Below, piece after piece: positions 51,954 to 61,034 of a stretch of DNA of 64,000 nucleotides. The stretch lies in contig CAZEFE010000012.1 of NCBI GenBank assembly GCA_964511385.1, positions 1 through 64,000 on the forward strand, given 5' to 3'. This DNA is from CAILHX01 sp964511385 (GTDB lineage Bacteria; Pseudomonadota; Gammaproteobacteria; Burkholderiales; Methylophilaceae). How positions within the stretch are numbered: position 1 is the first letter of the stretch; the number at the start of each line of letters is the position of its first letter. The translations under genes were made by a program, and so were the position numbers. Under the pieces are notes generated by a model, which saw only the letters and a program-made list of their open reading frames with translations, was not told the DNA's origin and did not search any database.

Positions 51954-53183
51954 ATGGCACAGCAATCCGGCAGCTCTCAATCCCCTCGTCTCGGCCAGAT
52001 GCTCCTGGTGAAGGGCATTATCTTTACCTTGATTGCTGGTGCGGCAGTCTGGGTGCTGCAGGGCCAGCCGGTGCTCCAGGTGCTGTCGGTGGCAGCGCTA
52101 TCCGCGATCTGGTATTCATTGTTGTCTGGTGCGGTGCAGCAGGCAGCGCAGAACGAGCGCGCGGCGGTGGCGCAGATGGAAGACCAGATTAATGCGTTGG
52201 CGGATAATTTCGATGTCTGGCTGAAACTGTTGAGCGATGAGTTCGAAAGCCAGGTGAGCAATACCCGTGGGGAACTGACGCAGTTGCAAACGGTGATGGG
52301 TGACGCGATTGGCAAACTGGTCAACAGCTTTACTACCATGGAGGATTCCACCTCCCGCCAAACCGAACTGGTTACCATGCTGATGAGCCAGCATGACAAT
52401 AAGAGCAATGGATCAAAGTCGGACCAGACGGTCAATATCAACCAGTTCCTCACCGAAACGACCGCAACGTTGACCATGTTTGTCGAAAACACGGTGCAGA
52501 CCGGTGCGCTGGGCCGGGAGTTGGTCAACAAGATGGGCGAGATCAGTGCCAAGGTGGTCAAGATTCAGTCGGTGTTAAGCGAGATCGAAGCCATTGCCAG
52601 CCAGACCAACCTGCTGGCGCTGAATGCCGCGATCGAGGCAGCTCGGGCCGGCGAAGCAGGACGCGGGTTTGCGGTGGTGGCGGACGAGGTGCGCAAACTG
52701 TCGCTGCGTTCCAATGATTTCAGCAGTGAAATCCGTACGGAAATGAACGATGTCAGCCAGTCGGTGACGTCCGCCGAGGGCGTGATGAAGACCTTCTCGG
52801 AGAAGGACATGCAGTTTGCCATGCAATCCAAGCAGAATGTCGAGACCATGATGGGCGAAGTGGGCAAACTGAACGCCACCATGGCTGGCGTGATCGGTGA
52901 GTTGTCGGAGGCATCGGGCCAGGTCAAATCCGAAGTGCGTACCGCCATTACCTCACTGCAGTTCCAGGATATGGCGAGCCAATTGGTGACGCATGCCGGG
53001 CGTCGCATGGATGCGCTGCGCTCGATACTCGAAGGCATTGCACGGATTGAAGAGCAGCGCTCCAGCAACAAACTGGAGCATGTCAAGAACGTGATCCGGG
53101 AAACCTCGGAACTGATTGAAAAAACCCGCCATAACCCTGTCAAGCAAGTGAACGTTGACGCTGGCGATGTGGAATTGTTCTAA
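51954..53183 (+). CDS. Methyl-accepting chemotaxis protein without a periplasmic sensor domain
   Basis: This 409-residue protein has two membrane helices back to back near the N-terminus (LLVKGIIFTLIAGAAVWVL; VLSVAALSAIWYSLLS) with almost no periplasmic loop, then a coiled coil. The signalling hairpin is NLLALNAAIEAARAGEAGRG and VVADEVRKLS. It probably senses an internal or membrane signal. A cheY-like gene follows 27 bp later. Confidence 0.93.
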   Translation: MAQQSGSSQSPRLGQMLLVKGIIFTLIAGAAVWVLQGQPVLQVLSVAALSAIWYSLLSGAVQQAAQNERAAVAQMEDQINALADNFDVWLKLLSDEFESQVSNTRGELTQLQTVMGDAIGKLVNSFTTMEDSTSRQTELVTMLMSQHDNKSNGSKSDQTVNINQFLTETTATLTMFVENTVQTGALGRELVNKMGEISAKVVKIQSVLSEIEAIASQTNLLALNAAIEAARAGEAGRGFAVVADEVRKLSLRSNDFSSEIRTEMNDVSQSVTSAEGVMKTFSEKDMQFAMQSKQNVETMMGEVGKLNATMAGVIGELSEASGQVKSEVRTAITSLQFQDMASQLVTHAGRRMDALRSILEGIARIEEQRSSNKLEHVKNVIRETSELIEKTRHNPVKQVNVDAGDVELF

Positions 53184-53210
53184 ATACCCCGCGCAAATTC
53201 GGAGAAACTG

Positions 53211-53576
53211 ATGGCAAAAAATATATTAACTGTTGATGATTCCTCTTCTGTACGCAAGATGATTGTGGTTACCCTGAAAGGGGCTGGTTACGAGGTGGGC
53301 GAGGCCGAAGACGGCGAAGCTGGGCTGAATGCGGCAAAAACGAAAGCTTATGACCTTATCCTGACCGACCAGAACATGCCGAAGATGGATGGGTTGACCC
53401 TGACCAAGAGCCTGCGCGCGCTACCGCAGTACAAATCGGTGCCTATCCTGATGCTGACGACCGAATCCGGGGATGACATGAAGGCACAAGGGCGTGCGGC
53501 GGGTGTGACCGGGTGGCTGGTGAAGCCGTTTGATCCGCAAAAGCTGATTGATACAGTGAAAAAGGTGGTTGGCTAA
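53211..53576 (+). CDS. CheY-like response regulator
   Basis: This 121-residue single receiver domain has the phospho-acceptor Asp in DLILTDQNMPKMDG, the acidic pair in TVDDSSSVR, the Thr in LMLTTESG and the Lys in WLVKPFDP. It should work with the MCP gene before it. It lacks an output domain, so it acts through protein contact. Confidence 0.94.
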   Translation: MAKNILTVDDSSSVRKMIVVTLKGAGYEVGEAEDGEAGLNAAKTKAYDLILTDQNMPKMDGLTLTKSLRALPQYKSVPILMLTTESGDDMKAQGRAAGVTGWLVKPFDPQKLIDTVKKVVG

Positions 53577-53606
53577 AGCCGCTGTCTTCGCACCAAGGTG
53601 GCAAAC

Positions 53607-53639
53607 AAAAAAGCCGTTTCATTAGGAAACGGCTTTTTT
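53607..53639. terminator. Intrinsic terminator after cheY-like gene
   Basis: A 14-bp perfect stem, AAAAAAGCCGTTTC (53607-53620) and GAAACGGCTTTTTT (53626-53639), has a 5-base loop. It separates the cheY gene from tRNA-Thr on the other strand and can work both ways. Confidence 0.95.
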
Positions 53640-53643
53640 GTTT

Positions 53644-53719
53644 TGGTGCCGGTGAGAGGAGTCGAACCCCCGACCTTCGCATTACGAATGCGCTGCTCTA
53701 CCAACTGAGCTACACCGGC
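53644..53719 (-). tRNA. tRNA-Thr(CGT)
   Basis: The 76-base minus-strand sequence folds as a tRNA: acceptor GCCGGTG with CACCGGC, D arm TAGCTCAGTTGGTAGAGC, anticodon loop TTCGTAA (CGT reads ACG), T loop TTCGACT, discriminator A and CCA. No integration repeat is seen at its 3' end in this window. Confidence 0.96.
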
Positions 53720-53771
53720 AGCAATTGAAACAAGGTGCGGATTATAAAGGGTTGCGCCGCCTCCGGCAATT

Positions 53772-54941
53772 TTATGATGCTTTGTCGGTTGATGTTTTGT
53801 CATTAATCCCGACAATACCCATCATCATCCGCACCAGGCCGTAGCTCAGCCATGCCATGCCACGGTATAGCCGGCTTTTGCGTTTCCATAACGCATGGGG
53901 CAACTGGTGGGCGCCGGATTGGAGCGCTTTTTCAAGGTCGGCGCGCAGCACGGCAGCAAACGCCGTGTCATCCACCACCACATTGGCCTCGTGCGCGAGC
54001 CAGAGGCTGAACGGGTCGATGTTGGATGAGCCCACGGTGAGCCAGTGCCGATCAATCACCGCCACTTTGGAATGCATCTGGCTTTTCTGGTATTCGTGAA
54101 TTTCTATCCCGGCTTCCAGCAGGCTGCCGTACAGCGCTTTGGTTGCCCGATCCAGCAACCGGAATTCGACGCGCTCCTGCAACAGCAGCACAACACGCAC
54201 GCCGCGGTTGGATGCGCGGCTCAACGCGCGCCGGAAACGCAGGCCGGGAAGAAAGTAGGCGCTGGCGATGATGATTTCGCTTTCGGCGGTTTCAATCGCG
54301 TCCAGATAGGCAATTTCAATATCGCGGCGGTGCAGGGTGTTGTCGCGCACAACAAAAGCCGCGCGCATGGGGCCTGCAGGATCGGGCCGCTTGAGCGGCG
54401 GCAGTGCCGTGACTTTCATCTGGCGGCTGCGCCAGGCGACCCGCCGCCATAAGCGGCGCGCGCTGTTGCTGATAGCGGCGACCAAAGGGCCCTGTACCTG
54501 CACCGCGTAATCCACGCGCGGCGGTACGTGCGACGGCGTGTTCATGTCGTCGATGATGTTGATGCCGCCGACAAAGGCAATGTTGCCATCCACCACGGCG
54601 ATCTTGCGGTGCAGCCGGCGCAGGCGGTTGCGCTTGAAGGTCCAGGGAGAGATTTTCGGGCGGTATACCAGCAGGCGCACGCCGGATTGGCGCATATCCT
54701 CCAGAAATGCCGGGGGCGTCAGGTTGCAACCAAACCCGTCAATGAGGACACACACCGTGATGCCGCGCTGAGCGGCGCGCTTCAGGGCGTCGGCAATGCG
54801 GATGCCGGTGACATCCGCTTCAAAGATATAGGTCTGCAGTTGAATTTCGCTGGTGGCGTGATTGATGGCTTCTTCCAGTGCGGGGAAGTATTCGGCGCCA
54901 TTGCGCAGCAGCGAAACCTTGTTGCCGCTAGTGAAGGTCAT
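53772..54941 (-). CDS. clsB: Phospholipase D-family cardiolipin synthase (ClsB-like)
   Basis: This 389-residue protein has two HKD motifs, HRKIAVVDGNIAFVGGINI near residue 112 and HSKVAVIDRHWLTVGSSNIDP near residue 295. It has no N-terminal membrane helices, as in E. coli ClsB. It should join two phosphatidylglycerols, or a related pair, into cardiolipin. It overlaps the EEP gene by 4 bp. Confidence 0.9.
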   Translation of the reverse strand: MTFTSGNKVSLLRNGAEYFPALEEAINHATSEIQLQTYIFEADVTGIRIADALKRAAQRGITVCVLIDGFGCNLTPPAFLEDMRQSGVRLLVYRPKISPWTFKRNRLRRLHRKIAVVDGNIAFVGGINIIDDMNTPSHVPPRVDYAVQVQGPLVAAISNSARRLWRRVAWRSRQMKVTALPPLKRPDPAGPMRAAFVVRDNTLHRRDIEIAYLDAIETAESEIIIASAYFLPGLRFRRALSRASNRGVRVVLLLQERVEFRLLDRATKALYGSLLEAGIEIHEYQKSQMHSKVAVIDRHWLTVGSSNIDPFSLWLAHEANVVVDDTAFAAVLRADLEKALQSGAHQLPHALWKRKSRLYRGMAWLSYGLVRMMMGIVGINDKTSTDKAS

Positions 54942-55678
54942 GCGCGGGTCAATGCGGCCGAGAGCGCGGCGTGATCCGAGACTTTTGCGTACGTCTTGCC
55001 GGCATGCACCTGGGTCTGCTGGACATGGAAGCCGCGGGTGTAGATGCGATCGAGGCGGAGCATGGGCAGCATGGATGGAAAGCTTCTGGCCGGGGTGCCG
55101 GCGCTGTGCTCGAACACTTCTTTCAGATGGCCGTCATGCAGCAGTGGCCCTGCCTTCATGCGCCAGTCGTTGAAGTCCCCGGCAATGATCAGCGGCGCCG
55201 TCTTGGGAATCAGGGTTTCGATGCGTTTGCGCACTGCCGTCAGTTGGCGTTTGCGCCAGCGCGAAAACAGGCCGAGATGCACGCACAAGCAATGCAGCGG
55301 CTGGTCCCAGTTGGGTACGGCGATTTCGCAATGCAGTATGCCGCGCTGCTCGGTGGCGTGGGCGGATACGTCCTCGTTTTCCCAATGGATGATGGGGAAT
55401 TTGGAGAGGATGGCGTTGCCGTGGTGGCCGTCCGGGTAGACGGCATTTTTGCCGTAGGCAAATTCCGGCCATACGCTGTCCGCCAGGAATTCATGCTGCG
55501 TGCCATTGCCGGAATGGCGATGGTTGATGTGGCTGCCGCGCACTTCCTGCAGGAACACGATGTCCGAATGCAGGCGGCGGATCAGCTCGCGCTGTTCATG
55601 CAACACCAAACGTGAGTTGAGTGCGCCGACACCCTTGTGAATATTGAACGTGGTAATGCGCAGCGTGCGGTTAGGCAT
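54938..55678 (-). CDS. Endonuclease/exonuclease/phosphatase-family protein (YbhP-like)
   Basis: This 246-residue protein begins with TFNIHKGVGALN, has VFLQEVRG, GDFNDWR, and ends near KVSDHAALSAAL, the active-site set of the EEP fold. It resembles YbhP, which pairs with ClsB in E. coli. Metal-dependent hydrolysis of a phosphodiester is expected. Confidence 0.88.
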   Translation of the reverse strand: MPNRTLRITTFNIHKGVGALNSRLVLHEQRELIRRLHSDIVFLQEVRGSHINHRHSGNGTQHEFLADSVWPEFAYGKNAVYPDGHHGNAILSKFPIIHWENEDVSAHATEQRGILHCEIAVPNWDQPLHCLCVHLGLFSRWRKRQLTAVRKRIETLIPKTAPLIIAGDFNDWRMKAGPLLHDGHLKEVFEHSAGTPARSFPSMLPMLRLDRIYTRGFHVQQTQVHAGKTYAKVSDHAALSAALTRA

Positions 55679-55685
55679 TCGGTAT

Positions 55686-56783
55686 TCAGGAAACGGCGAG
55701 CATCCTGTCCAGCGTCAGTTTTGCCAGTTCCGCTTCGTGCGGTGCCACATGTACGCGGTTGACCACGTTCCCTTCCACCAGGTTTTCCAGCGTCCAGGCC
55801 AGGTGCTGCGGGTCGATACGTGCCATGGTGGAACACTCGCAGACGATGGAAGACATGAATTGCACCACTTTGCCTTCCGGCTTCATGCGCTCGGCCAGGC
55901 GGTTCACCAGATTGAGTTCGGTGCCCACCAGCCAGCGCGTGCCGGGCGCGGATGCCGCCACGGTTTTTAATATGTATTCGGTCGAACCGACGTCGTCGGA
56001 CAGGTTGCACACTTCAAAGCAGCATTCCGGGTGGGCAATCACCTTGCCGTCGGGATGTTCGTTGCGGAAGCGCAGGATGTCCTGCGGGCGGAACATCTGG
56101 TGCACCGAGCAATGGCCTTTCCACAGCAGGATTTTGGCATCGTCAATTTGTTGCTTGGTCAGGCCGCCCAGTGGCAGGTCGGGGTCCCATACCACCATCT
56201 TGTCGAGCGGAATGCCCATCTTGTGGCCGGTCCAGCGCCCCAGGTGCTGATCCGGGAAAAACAGGATTTTTTCGCGCTGCGCGAATGCCCATTCGGCAAT
56301 TTTGGTGGCGTTGCTGGAAGTGCAGACAATCCCGCCATGTTCGCCGCAAAAGGCTTTCAGGTCGGCGGCGGAGTTGATGTAGGTGACCGGTGTGAAGGTT
56401 GCGTCAAAATCAAAATGCTCGGCCAGTTCGCGACGGCAGCGCTCCACTTTTGACAGGTTGGCCATGTCGGCCATGGAACAGCCCGCGGCCATGTCCGGCA
56501 GAATGGCGATCTGCTCCGGGCGCGACAGGATGTCTGCCACCTCGGCCATGAAATGCACCCCCAGGAATACGATGAATTCAGCATCGGAATCCGCCGCATA
56601 GCGCGAAAGCTTGAGCGAATCGCCGGTGAAATCGGCATGGCGGTATACACCCTCTTGCTGATAATGGTGGCCCAGGATCACCAGGCGTTTGCCCAGTTTG
56701 GCCTTGGCGGCGAGGATGCGTTCCTGCAAATCCGCTTCCTGCGCGGCCTGGAAAAATTCGAATTTGATCGGGGCTGCCTGCAT
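55686..56783 (-). CDS. nadA: Quinolinate synthase A
   Basis: This 365-residue enzyme makes quinolinate from iminoaspartate and DHAP in NAD synthesis. It has the [4Fe-4S] cysteines in MAAGCSMADM, HPECCFEV and VCECSTMARI, and the fold repeats GHHYQQEGV and TSSNATK. It is 7 bp before the YbhP-like gene on the same strand. Confidence 0.96.
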   Translation of the reverse strand: MQAAPIKFEFFQAAQEADLQERILAAKAKLGKRLVILGHHYQQEGVYRHADFTGDSLKLSRYAADSDAEFIVFLGVHFMAEVADILSRPEQIAILPDMAAGCSMADMANLSKVERCRRELAEHFDFDATFTPVTYINSAADLKAFCGEHGGIVCTSSNATKIAEWAFAQREKILFFPDQHLGRWTGHKMGIPLDKMVVWDPDLPLGGLTKQQIDDAKILLWKGHCSVHQMFRPQDILRFRNEHPDGKVIAHPECCFEVCNLSDDVGSTEYILKTVAASAPGTRWLVGTELNLVNRLAERMKPEGKVVQFMSSIVCECSTMARIDPQHLAWTLENLVEGNVVNRVHVAPHEAELAKLTLDRMLAVS

Positions 56784-56814
56784 GATGAACCTTGGGTGAC
56801 GAAAAACCGTTATT

Positions 56815-57264
56815 TTACAACACTAAATTGTGTCGCGACCCCAATGCTTTCAGTGCCTCCACATTGGTCCACGAAAACACCTTTTTTGCCGCCGCGCGCC
56901 AATCCACCCACTCATAAGACACGTGCTCCTGCGGCGAGAGTTTGACCGCTACCGGCGCCGGTAATTCCAGGCCAAAAATATGTTCCGTGTTATGTATCAC
57001 GCCGGGCGCATAGCGGTGCCGCCAGTGCGGATAAATTTCGTAGACATGCGACAGCGACCAGTCCGTCAGTTTGTACTGCGTGGCATCCAGCCCGGTTTCT
57101 TCCATCACCTCGCGGATCGCGGCATCGCGCAAGGACTCGCCGTCTTCGATACTGCCGGTGACCGATTGCCAGAACCCGGCTTTGTCGGCACGCTCGATCA
57201 GCAATACCTGCAAGTCAGCGGTGTGGATGAGTACCAGAACGGAAATGGGTGTTTTGTGCGGCAT
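56815..57264 (-). CDS. nudB: Dihydroneopterin triphosphate pyrophosphatase (Nudix)
   Basis: This 149-residue Nudix hydrolase has the box GSIEDGESLRDAAIREVMEE plus TG, and sits beside nadA and the YbhP-like gene, as in many betaproteobacteria. It should remove pyrophosphate from dihydroneopterin triphosphate in folate synthesis. The substrate is inferred from the family. Confidence 0.88.
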   Translation of the reverse strand: MPHKTPISVLVLIHTADLQVLLIERADKAGFWQSVTGSIEDGESLRDAAIREVMEETGLDATQYKLTDWSLSHVYEIYPHWRHRYAPGVIHNTEHIFGLELPAPVAVKLSPQEHVSYEWVDWRAAAKKVFSWTNVEALKALGSRHNLVL

Positions 57265-57370
57265 GGCGGTACTTTAACAGACGTGCCAAAGATAGGCTCG
57301 CTGAGTGATGTTGCTAATCTGACAATGGTTAGGCACAAGCACACCTGACCACTGCTAGATTCTAGCCGCT

Positions 57371-57790
57371 TCACTTGAGAGTCTTCTTTAATGTACTTGG
57401 TTTGCCAAACCGATTTTTAGCTGCAATACGTAGAAGACGAAGAAATTTTGGACATTCAAGATGGTTGGGCGCATTGCAAGCTGATGCATGGCGCAGTCCA
57501 TCTCGCATCGAGGTCAATACTTTAATTTTCCTGTCCAACTCGTCTGCCTTGGTTAAAAGCAGTGCTCTATTAATATCGGGTCCTTCAGGCGTAAACATTT
57601 CACCGATCTCATCGAGTGAGAACCCGGCGCTACGTCCCAACGATATCAAAGCCAGCCGCTCAATAACGTTGGCGTTGAATAGACGGCGCAAACCATGTCG
57701 GCCAATAGACTGAATCAGTCCTTTTTCTTCATAAAATCGTAATGTTGAGGCTGGTAGTCCAGATGCAATCGCGACCTCGGCTATATCCAT
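57371..57790 (-). CDS. MerR-family regulator
   Basis: This 139-residue protein has the MerR N-terminal HTH (IAEVAIASGLPASTLRFYEEKGLI) followed by the coiled dimer helix and a short C-terminal part with two cysteines (CNAPNHLEC). The signal is not known; the cysteines could bind a metal or react with electrophiles. It is divergent from the methyltransferase and should control the promoter between them. Confidence 0.88.
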   Translation of the reverse strand: MDIAEVAIASGLPASTLRFYEEKGLIQSIGRHGLRRLFNANVIERLALISLGRSAGFSLDEIGEMFTPEGPDINRALLLTKADELDRKIKVLTSMRDGLRHASACNAPNHLECPKFLRLLRIAAKNRFGKPSTLKKTLK

Positions 57791-57815
57791 GATTTCACCT
57801 CTCGTTAATTAGCGC

Positions 57816-57846
57816 TTGACTTAAAGTCGACTTGAGCTTGTATCCT
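57816..57846 (+). promoter_or_regulatory. MerR-type promoter and operator
   Basis: TTGACT (57816-57821) and TATCCT (57841-57846) are 19 bp apart, the stretched spacing of MerR-activated promoters. The spacer holds the palindrome AAGTCGACTT. It points toward the methyltransferase gene, with the merR gene leaving the other way. Confidence 0.72.
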
Positions 57847-57920
57847 GCATCGTAGCACAACGGTTAAGCCATCAAGCTGGTGGCATATCATTGCTATTTG
57901 AAGAACCATAAGGAGCAGAT

Positions 57921-58559
57921 ATGGAAGCGAATTTTTGGCATCAAAAATGGGCGCGGGGGGATATTGCGTTTCATGAGAATGAGGCAAATGCATTGCTAAC
58001 AGGGCATTTTGAAAAATTAAATCTGGTAAAGGGCGGTCGGATATTCTTGCCGTTGTGTGGCAAGACCCGAGATTTTTCCTGGCTGCTTGCCAACGGATAT
58101 CGGGTTGTTGGGGCAGAGTTGAGCCCGCTCGCCATTAGTGAGTTGTTTAAAGAGATAGGATTGGAGCCGGAGATATCCAGCGTTGGGAAATTGACCCGCT
58201 ATAGCGCTGACAATATCGACATATTCGTGGGCGATATTTTTGATTTGACTGGTGAAATTCTTGGCCATGTTGATGCCGTGTATGACCGGGCGGCCCTAGT
58301 GGCTTTGCCGGAAAAAACGCGCGATAGATATGCAAAACATCTGTTGAACATAACGGCTGCCGCCGCGCAGTTATTGATCTGCATTGAATATGATCAGAAC
58401 CTGATGGATGGCCCTCCTTTTTCCGTGAATGCCGATGAAGTCAATCGGCATTACCAAGACACTTATAAGGTCACCCTTCTGGCAACCCGGCCCATCCCTG
58501 GCGGGCTGAAAGGGAAATGCCCCGCCTTCGAGAACCTTTGGCTGCTCAAAGCGGGGTGA
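57921..58559 (+). CDS. tpm: Thiopurine S-methyltransferase-type protein
   Basis: This 212-residue protein is an SAM-dependent methyltransferase of the TPMT family: it starts MEANFWHQKWARGDIAFHE and has RIFLPLCGKTRDFSWLL, VVGAELSPLA, YDRAALVALP. Family members methylate thiols, selenium or tellurium compounds. The MerR promoter before it suggests induction by a toxic compound. Confidence 0.88.
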   Translation: MEANFWHQKWARGDIAFHENEANALLTGHFEKLNLVKGGRIFLPLCGKTRDFSWLLANGYRVVGAELSPLAISELFKEIGLEPEISSVGKLTRYSADNIDIFVGDIFDLTGEILGHVDAVYDRAALVALPEKTRDRYAKHLLNITAAAAQLLICIEYDQNLMDGPPFSVNADEVNRHYQDTYKVTLLATRPIPGGLKGKCPAFENLWLLKAG

Positions 58560-58590
58560 TGCCCAGAATAGTCCGGGCAGGCTGCGTGAT

Positions 58591-60408
58591 TTATTTGCCC
58601 AATGCAAACACGGCTAACTGGTCACCCTGGGTAAATCCAAACAATTGATTACCCCCTGCGGCAATTGCAATGTACTGAATGCCGTCAATTTCATAGGTGA
58701 TCGGCGGCGCGTTGGCACCGGCATCGCAGCGATATTTCCAAAGTAGCTTGCCCGTGGTGGCGTCCAAGCCGATCACATCTCCGCTGCCCTCGCCAGTAAA
58801 AACAAGGTTCCCGGCGGTTGCCAGAACGCCACCGATCAGGGGTGCCTCGGTTTTATGCGTCCATTGCAGGTGCCCGGTTTTCAGGTCGATGCTTACCAGG
58901 GCACCCCAACGCTCGCCCCTCGTCAGTTCCAGAGTGGAGTAGTTAAGCGCGGCTTTGCCCTCTGCTGCGGGGACTTCGTGCAAGGTATAAACCGCTGGCC
59001 AGTGTATGGCTGCAACATACGCCAGGCCTTGGGCCTCATCGACGGCAGTGGGCGACCAATTGACTCCGCCAACCACGCTGGGCGCTATTTGAATGCCCGC
59101 CGTGCTGGCCCGCCGGAACATGTTTTCTTGGGGCACGAACGATTCGGATTTGAGGATAAGCTCGCCGGTTTCACGGTGATGTATGTAAAACCAGCCGGTT
59201 TTGCCAGCCTGCCCAACTGCCGGGATTTTCTTCCCTCCTCGGTCGAGATCGAATAGGACGGGCGGGCTTGCCACATCATAGCCCCAAAGGTCGTGCGGCA
59301 CTTGCTGGTAGTGCCAGCGTAACTTCCCGGTGTTGATTTCCAGTGCGACCAGCGAGGAGGTGTATAAGTTGTCTCCCGGGCGGGAGGTGTCTTCCATTTG
59401 CGGCGAAGGGTTGCCGGTGCCGAAATATAACAGCCCGAGATTGGGGTCGATTGCGGGTGTGGACCAAGCCGAGCCGCCGCCGTAGCGCCAGGCATCCGAA
59501 TATCGACGACTGGCTTCCCGCTCCTGGTCAAGGTTTCGCGGCAGCGGTATTCCATCGGGGGTGGATGCCCTGTAACCACCTTCCCAGCCCCGCGATGGAA
59601 CCGTGTCGAATTTCCAGAACCGTTTCCCGGTGTTGACATCGTAGGCTGCAAGAAAGCCGGGCATTCCATAGTTTCCGGCGATCCCCACAACAGCCAGCTC
59701 CCCGTCCTTTTTTTTGCCTTCCAGATGCAGTCCATAACCGACGCCCGTGATGCCAATCAGCACTTTACCCCCGTACAGGACAGGCGCCATGATGATGCTG
59801 GCACCGGTGGAACCGGCAAACGACGCCTTGCTGAGAGGGTTGGCGGCTGTTATTGAGTCCATGGCTTCCGTGCTGGTTTTGATGCCGTTGATGACATCAA
59901 TATCCCAGGCTATCGTTCCTGTTTTTGCGTCAAGCGCAACCAGTCGAGCATCTATCGTGCCAATGAACACCTTGCCATAACCAACGGCAACACCTCTGTT
60001 TGCCGGGCCGCAGCATAACTGCCGATCTGTGCGCAACTTGTGTTCGTAGCGCCAAATTTCTTTTCCTGTCCTGGCATCCAGGGCGGCGACATGGTTGTAT
60101 GGCAGCGATATGTACATGACCCCATCGACCACGATGGGGGTCGTCTGAAACGATGCTTTTACTCCGCTTCTGTAACTCCATTGGAGCGACAGTTTTTTAA
60201 CATTGTTGCTATTGATCTGCTTCAGCGGGGAGTAGCGTTGGTTGGTGTAATCCCTGCCGTAGCTCGGCCATTGGCCTGGTCCCGGGTATTGGATTGATCC
60301 GGTTGTCTGGTCGGCTTCAACAGGAGCGGTTGTGGCCGCATCGATGGTGCCTGCAGCCAGCGGCAGCGCGATGCATGCGATCAGGCGCGCAATATTGAGG
60401 ATGGGCAT
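58591..60408 (-). CDS. PQQ-dependent alcohol/methanol-type dehydrogenase
   Basis: This 605-residue periplasmic quinoprotein starts with a signal peptide (ARLIACIALPLAAGTIDA) and has the propeller motif WPSYGRDYTNQRYSPL, a vicinal cysteine pair in QLCCGPANRGVA, and several WxxK-type repeats. The region that in MxaF reads HDEWDFAG and in glucose dehydrogenase HDLWDMDV reads HDLWGYDV here. The substrate is unknown. An SRPBCC gene lies 13 bp upstream in the same operon. Confidence 0.85.
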   Translation of the reverse strand: MPILNIARLIACIALPLAAGTIDAATTAPVEADQTTGSIQYPGPGQWPSYGRDYTNQRYSPLKQINSNNVKKLSLQWSYRSGVKASFQTTPIVVDGVMYISLPYNHVAALDARTGKEIWRYEHKLRTDRQLCCGPANRGVAVGYGKVFIGTIDARLVALDAKTGTIAWDIDVINGIKTSTEAMDSITAANPLSKASFAGSTGASIIMAPVLYGGKVLIGITGVGYGLHLEGKKKDGELAVVGIAGNYGMPGFLAAYDVNTGKRFWKFDTVPSRGWEGGYRASTPDGIPLPRNLDQEREASRRYSDAWRYGGGSAWSTPAIDPNLGLLYFGTGNPSPQMEDTSRPGDNLYTSSLVALEINTGKLRWHYQQVPHDLWGYDVASPPVLFDLDRGGKKIPAVGQAGKTGWFYIHHRETGELILKSESFVPQENMFRRASTAGIQIAPSVVGGVNWSPTAVDEAQGLAYVAAIHWPAVYTLHEVPAAEGKAALNYSTLELTRGERWGALVSIDLKTGHLQWTHKTEAPLIGGVLATAGNLVFTGEGSGDVIGLDATTGKLLWKYRCDAGANAPPITYEIDGIQYIAIAAGGNQLFGFTQGDQLAVFALGK

Positions 60409-60421
60409 GTGGGACTCCTGT

Positions 60422-60853
60422 TTATGCGATCAAATCCTTTTCCATGCCATCAATGCCCGCACTGATGGCGCCGCGCACGATTTCTGCCACCGATGGGCTG
60501 TCCTCAGGCGTTGACTCGAAATCGATCGTCCAGGCGACGATGCCGTATCCGTCGTAAGACGTGAACACCTCAACCGTCCCCTTGTAGTAAGTGACCGGGA
60601 ACGGGGAAACGGGGCGAAGATAAACCAGGCGCATGTGTTGGTGGTCGACCTCTTCAATAGAATCCTGGATGTCGCCGCCGCCATTGGCGATGGTCATGTA
60701 TCGCAGTGCACCGGGGCCGCTTCCTTCCACCCTGCAAGTTTCAATAAACGGAAACCATACATCGAGCCTTCCGATGTTGCTGATTGCCGCCCATACTTTC
60801 TCTGCCGGGACATTGAGTTTTTTTGTGATTGCTTGTTTGGTCATCATTGGCAT
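60422..60853 (-). CDS. SRPBCC-fold protein
   Basis: This 143-residue protein has the SRPBCC lipid/ligand-binding opening LNVPAEKVWAAISNIGRLDV and the ending RGAISAGIDGMEKDL. It should bind a hydrophobic ligand. It is just upstream of the PQQ-type dehydrogenase and likely shares its transcript. The ligand is unknown. Confidence 0.75.
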   Translation of the reverse strand: MPMMTKQAITKKLNVPAEKVWAAISNIGRLDVWFPFIETCRVEGSGPGALRYMTIANGGGDIQDSIEEVDHQHMRLVYLRPVSPFPVTYYKGTVEVFTSYDGYGIVAWTIDFESTPEDSPSVAEIVRGAISAGIDGMEKDLIA

Positions 60854-61034
60854 CTCCTAAGTCTTGAATTTCAGGGTGCAGGCGTCTTGAAAACAGCCTG
60901 TTGGATGCACTTTAGCGATGTTGGGATGCTGCCGTATTGGAAAAAACCGACAAATTGAGAGCGGGTTACGGAGGACGCACTACCGGCTTTGCCATCGGTA
61001 ACCATGCACTGGCGCAGTGTGGCTGCGACAGGTT

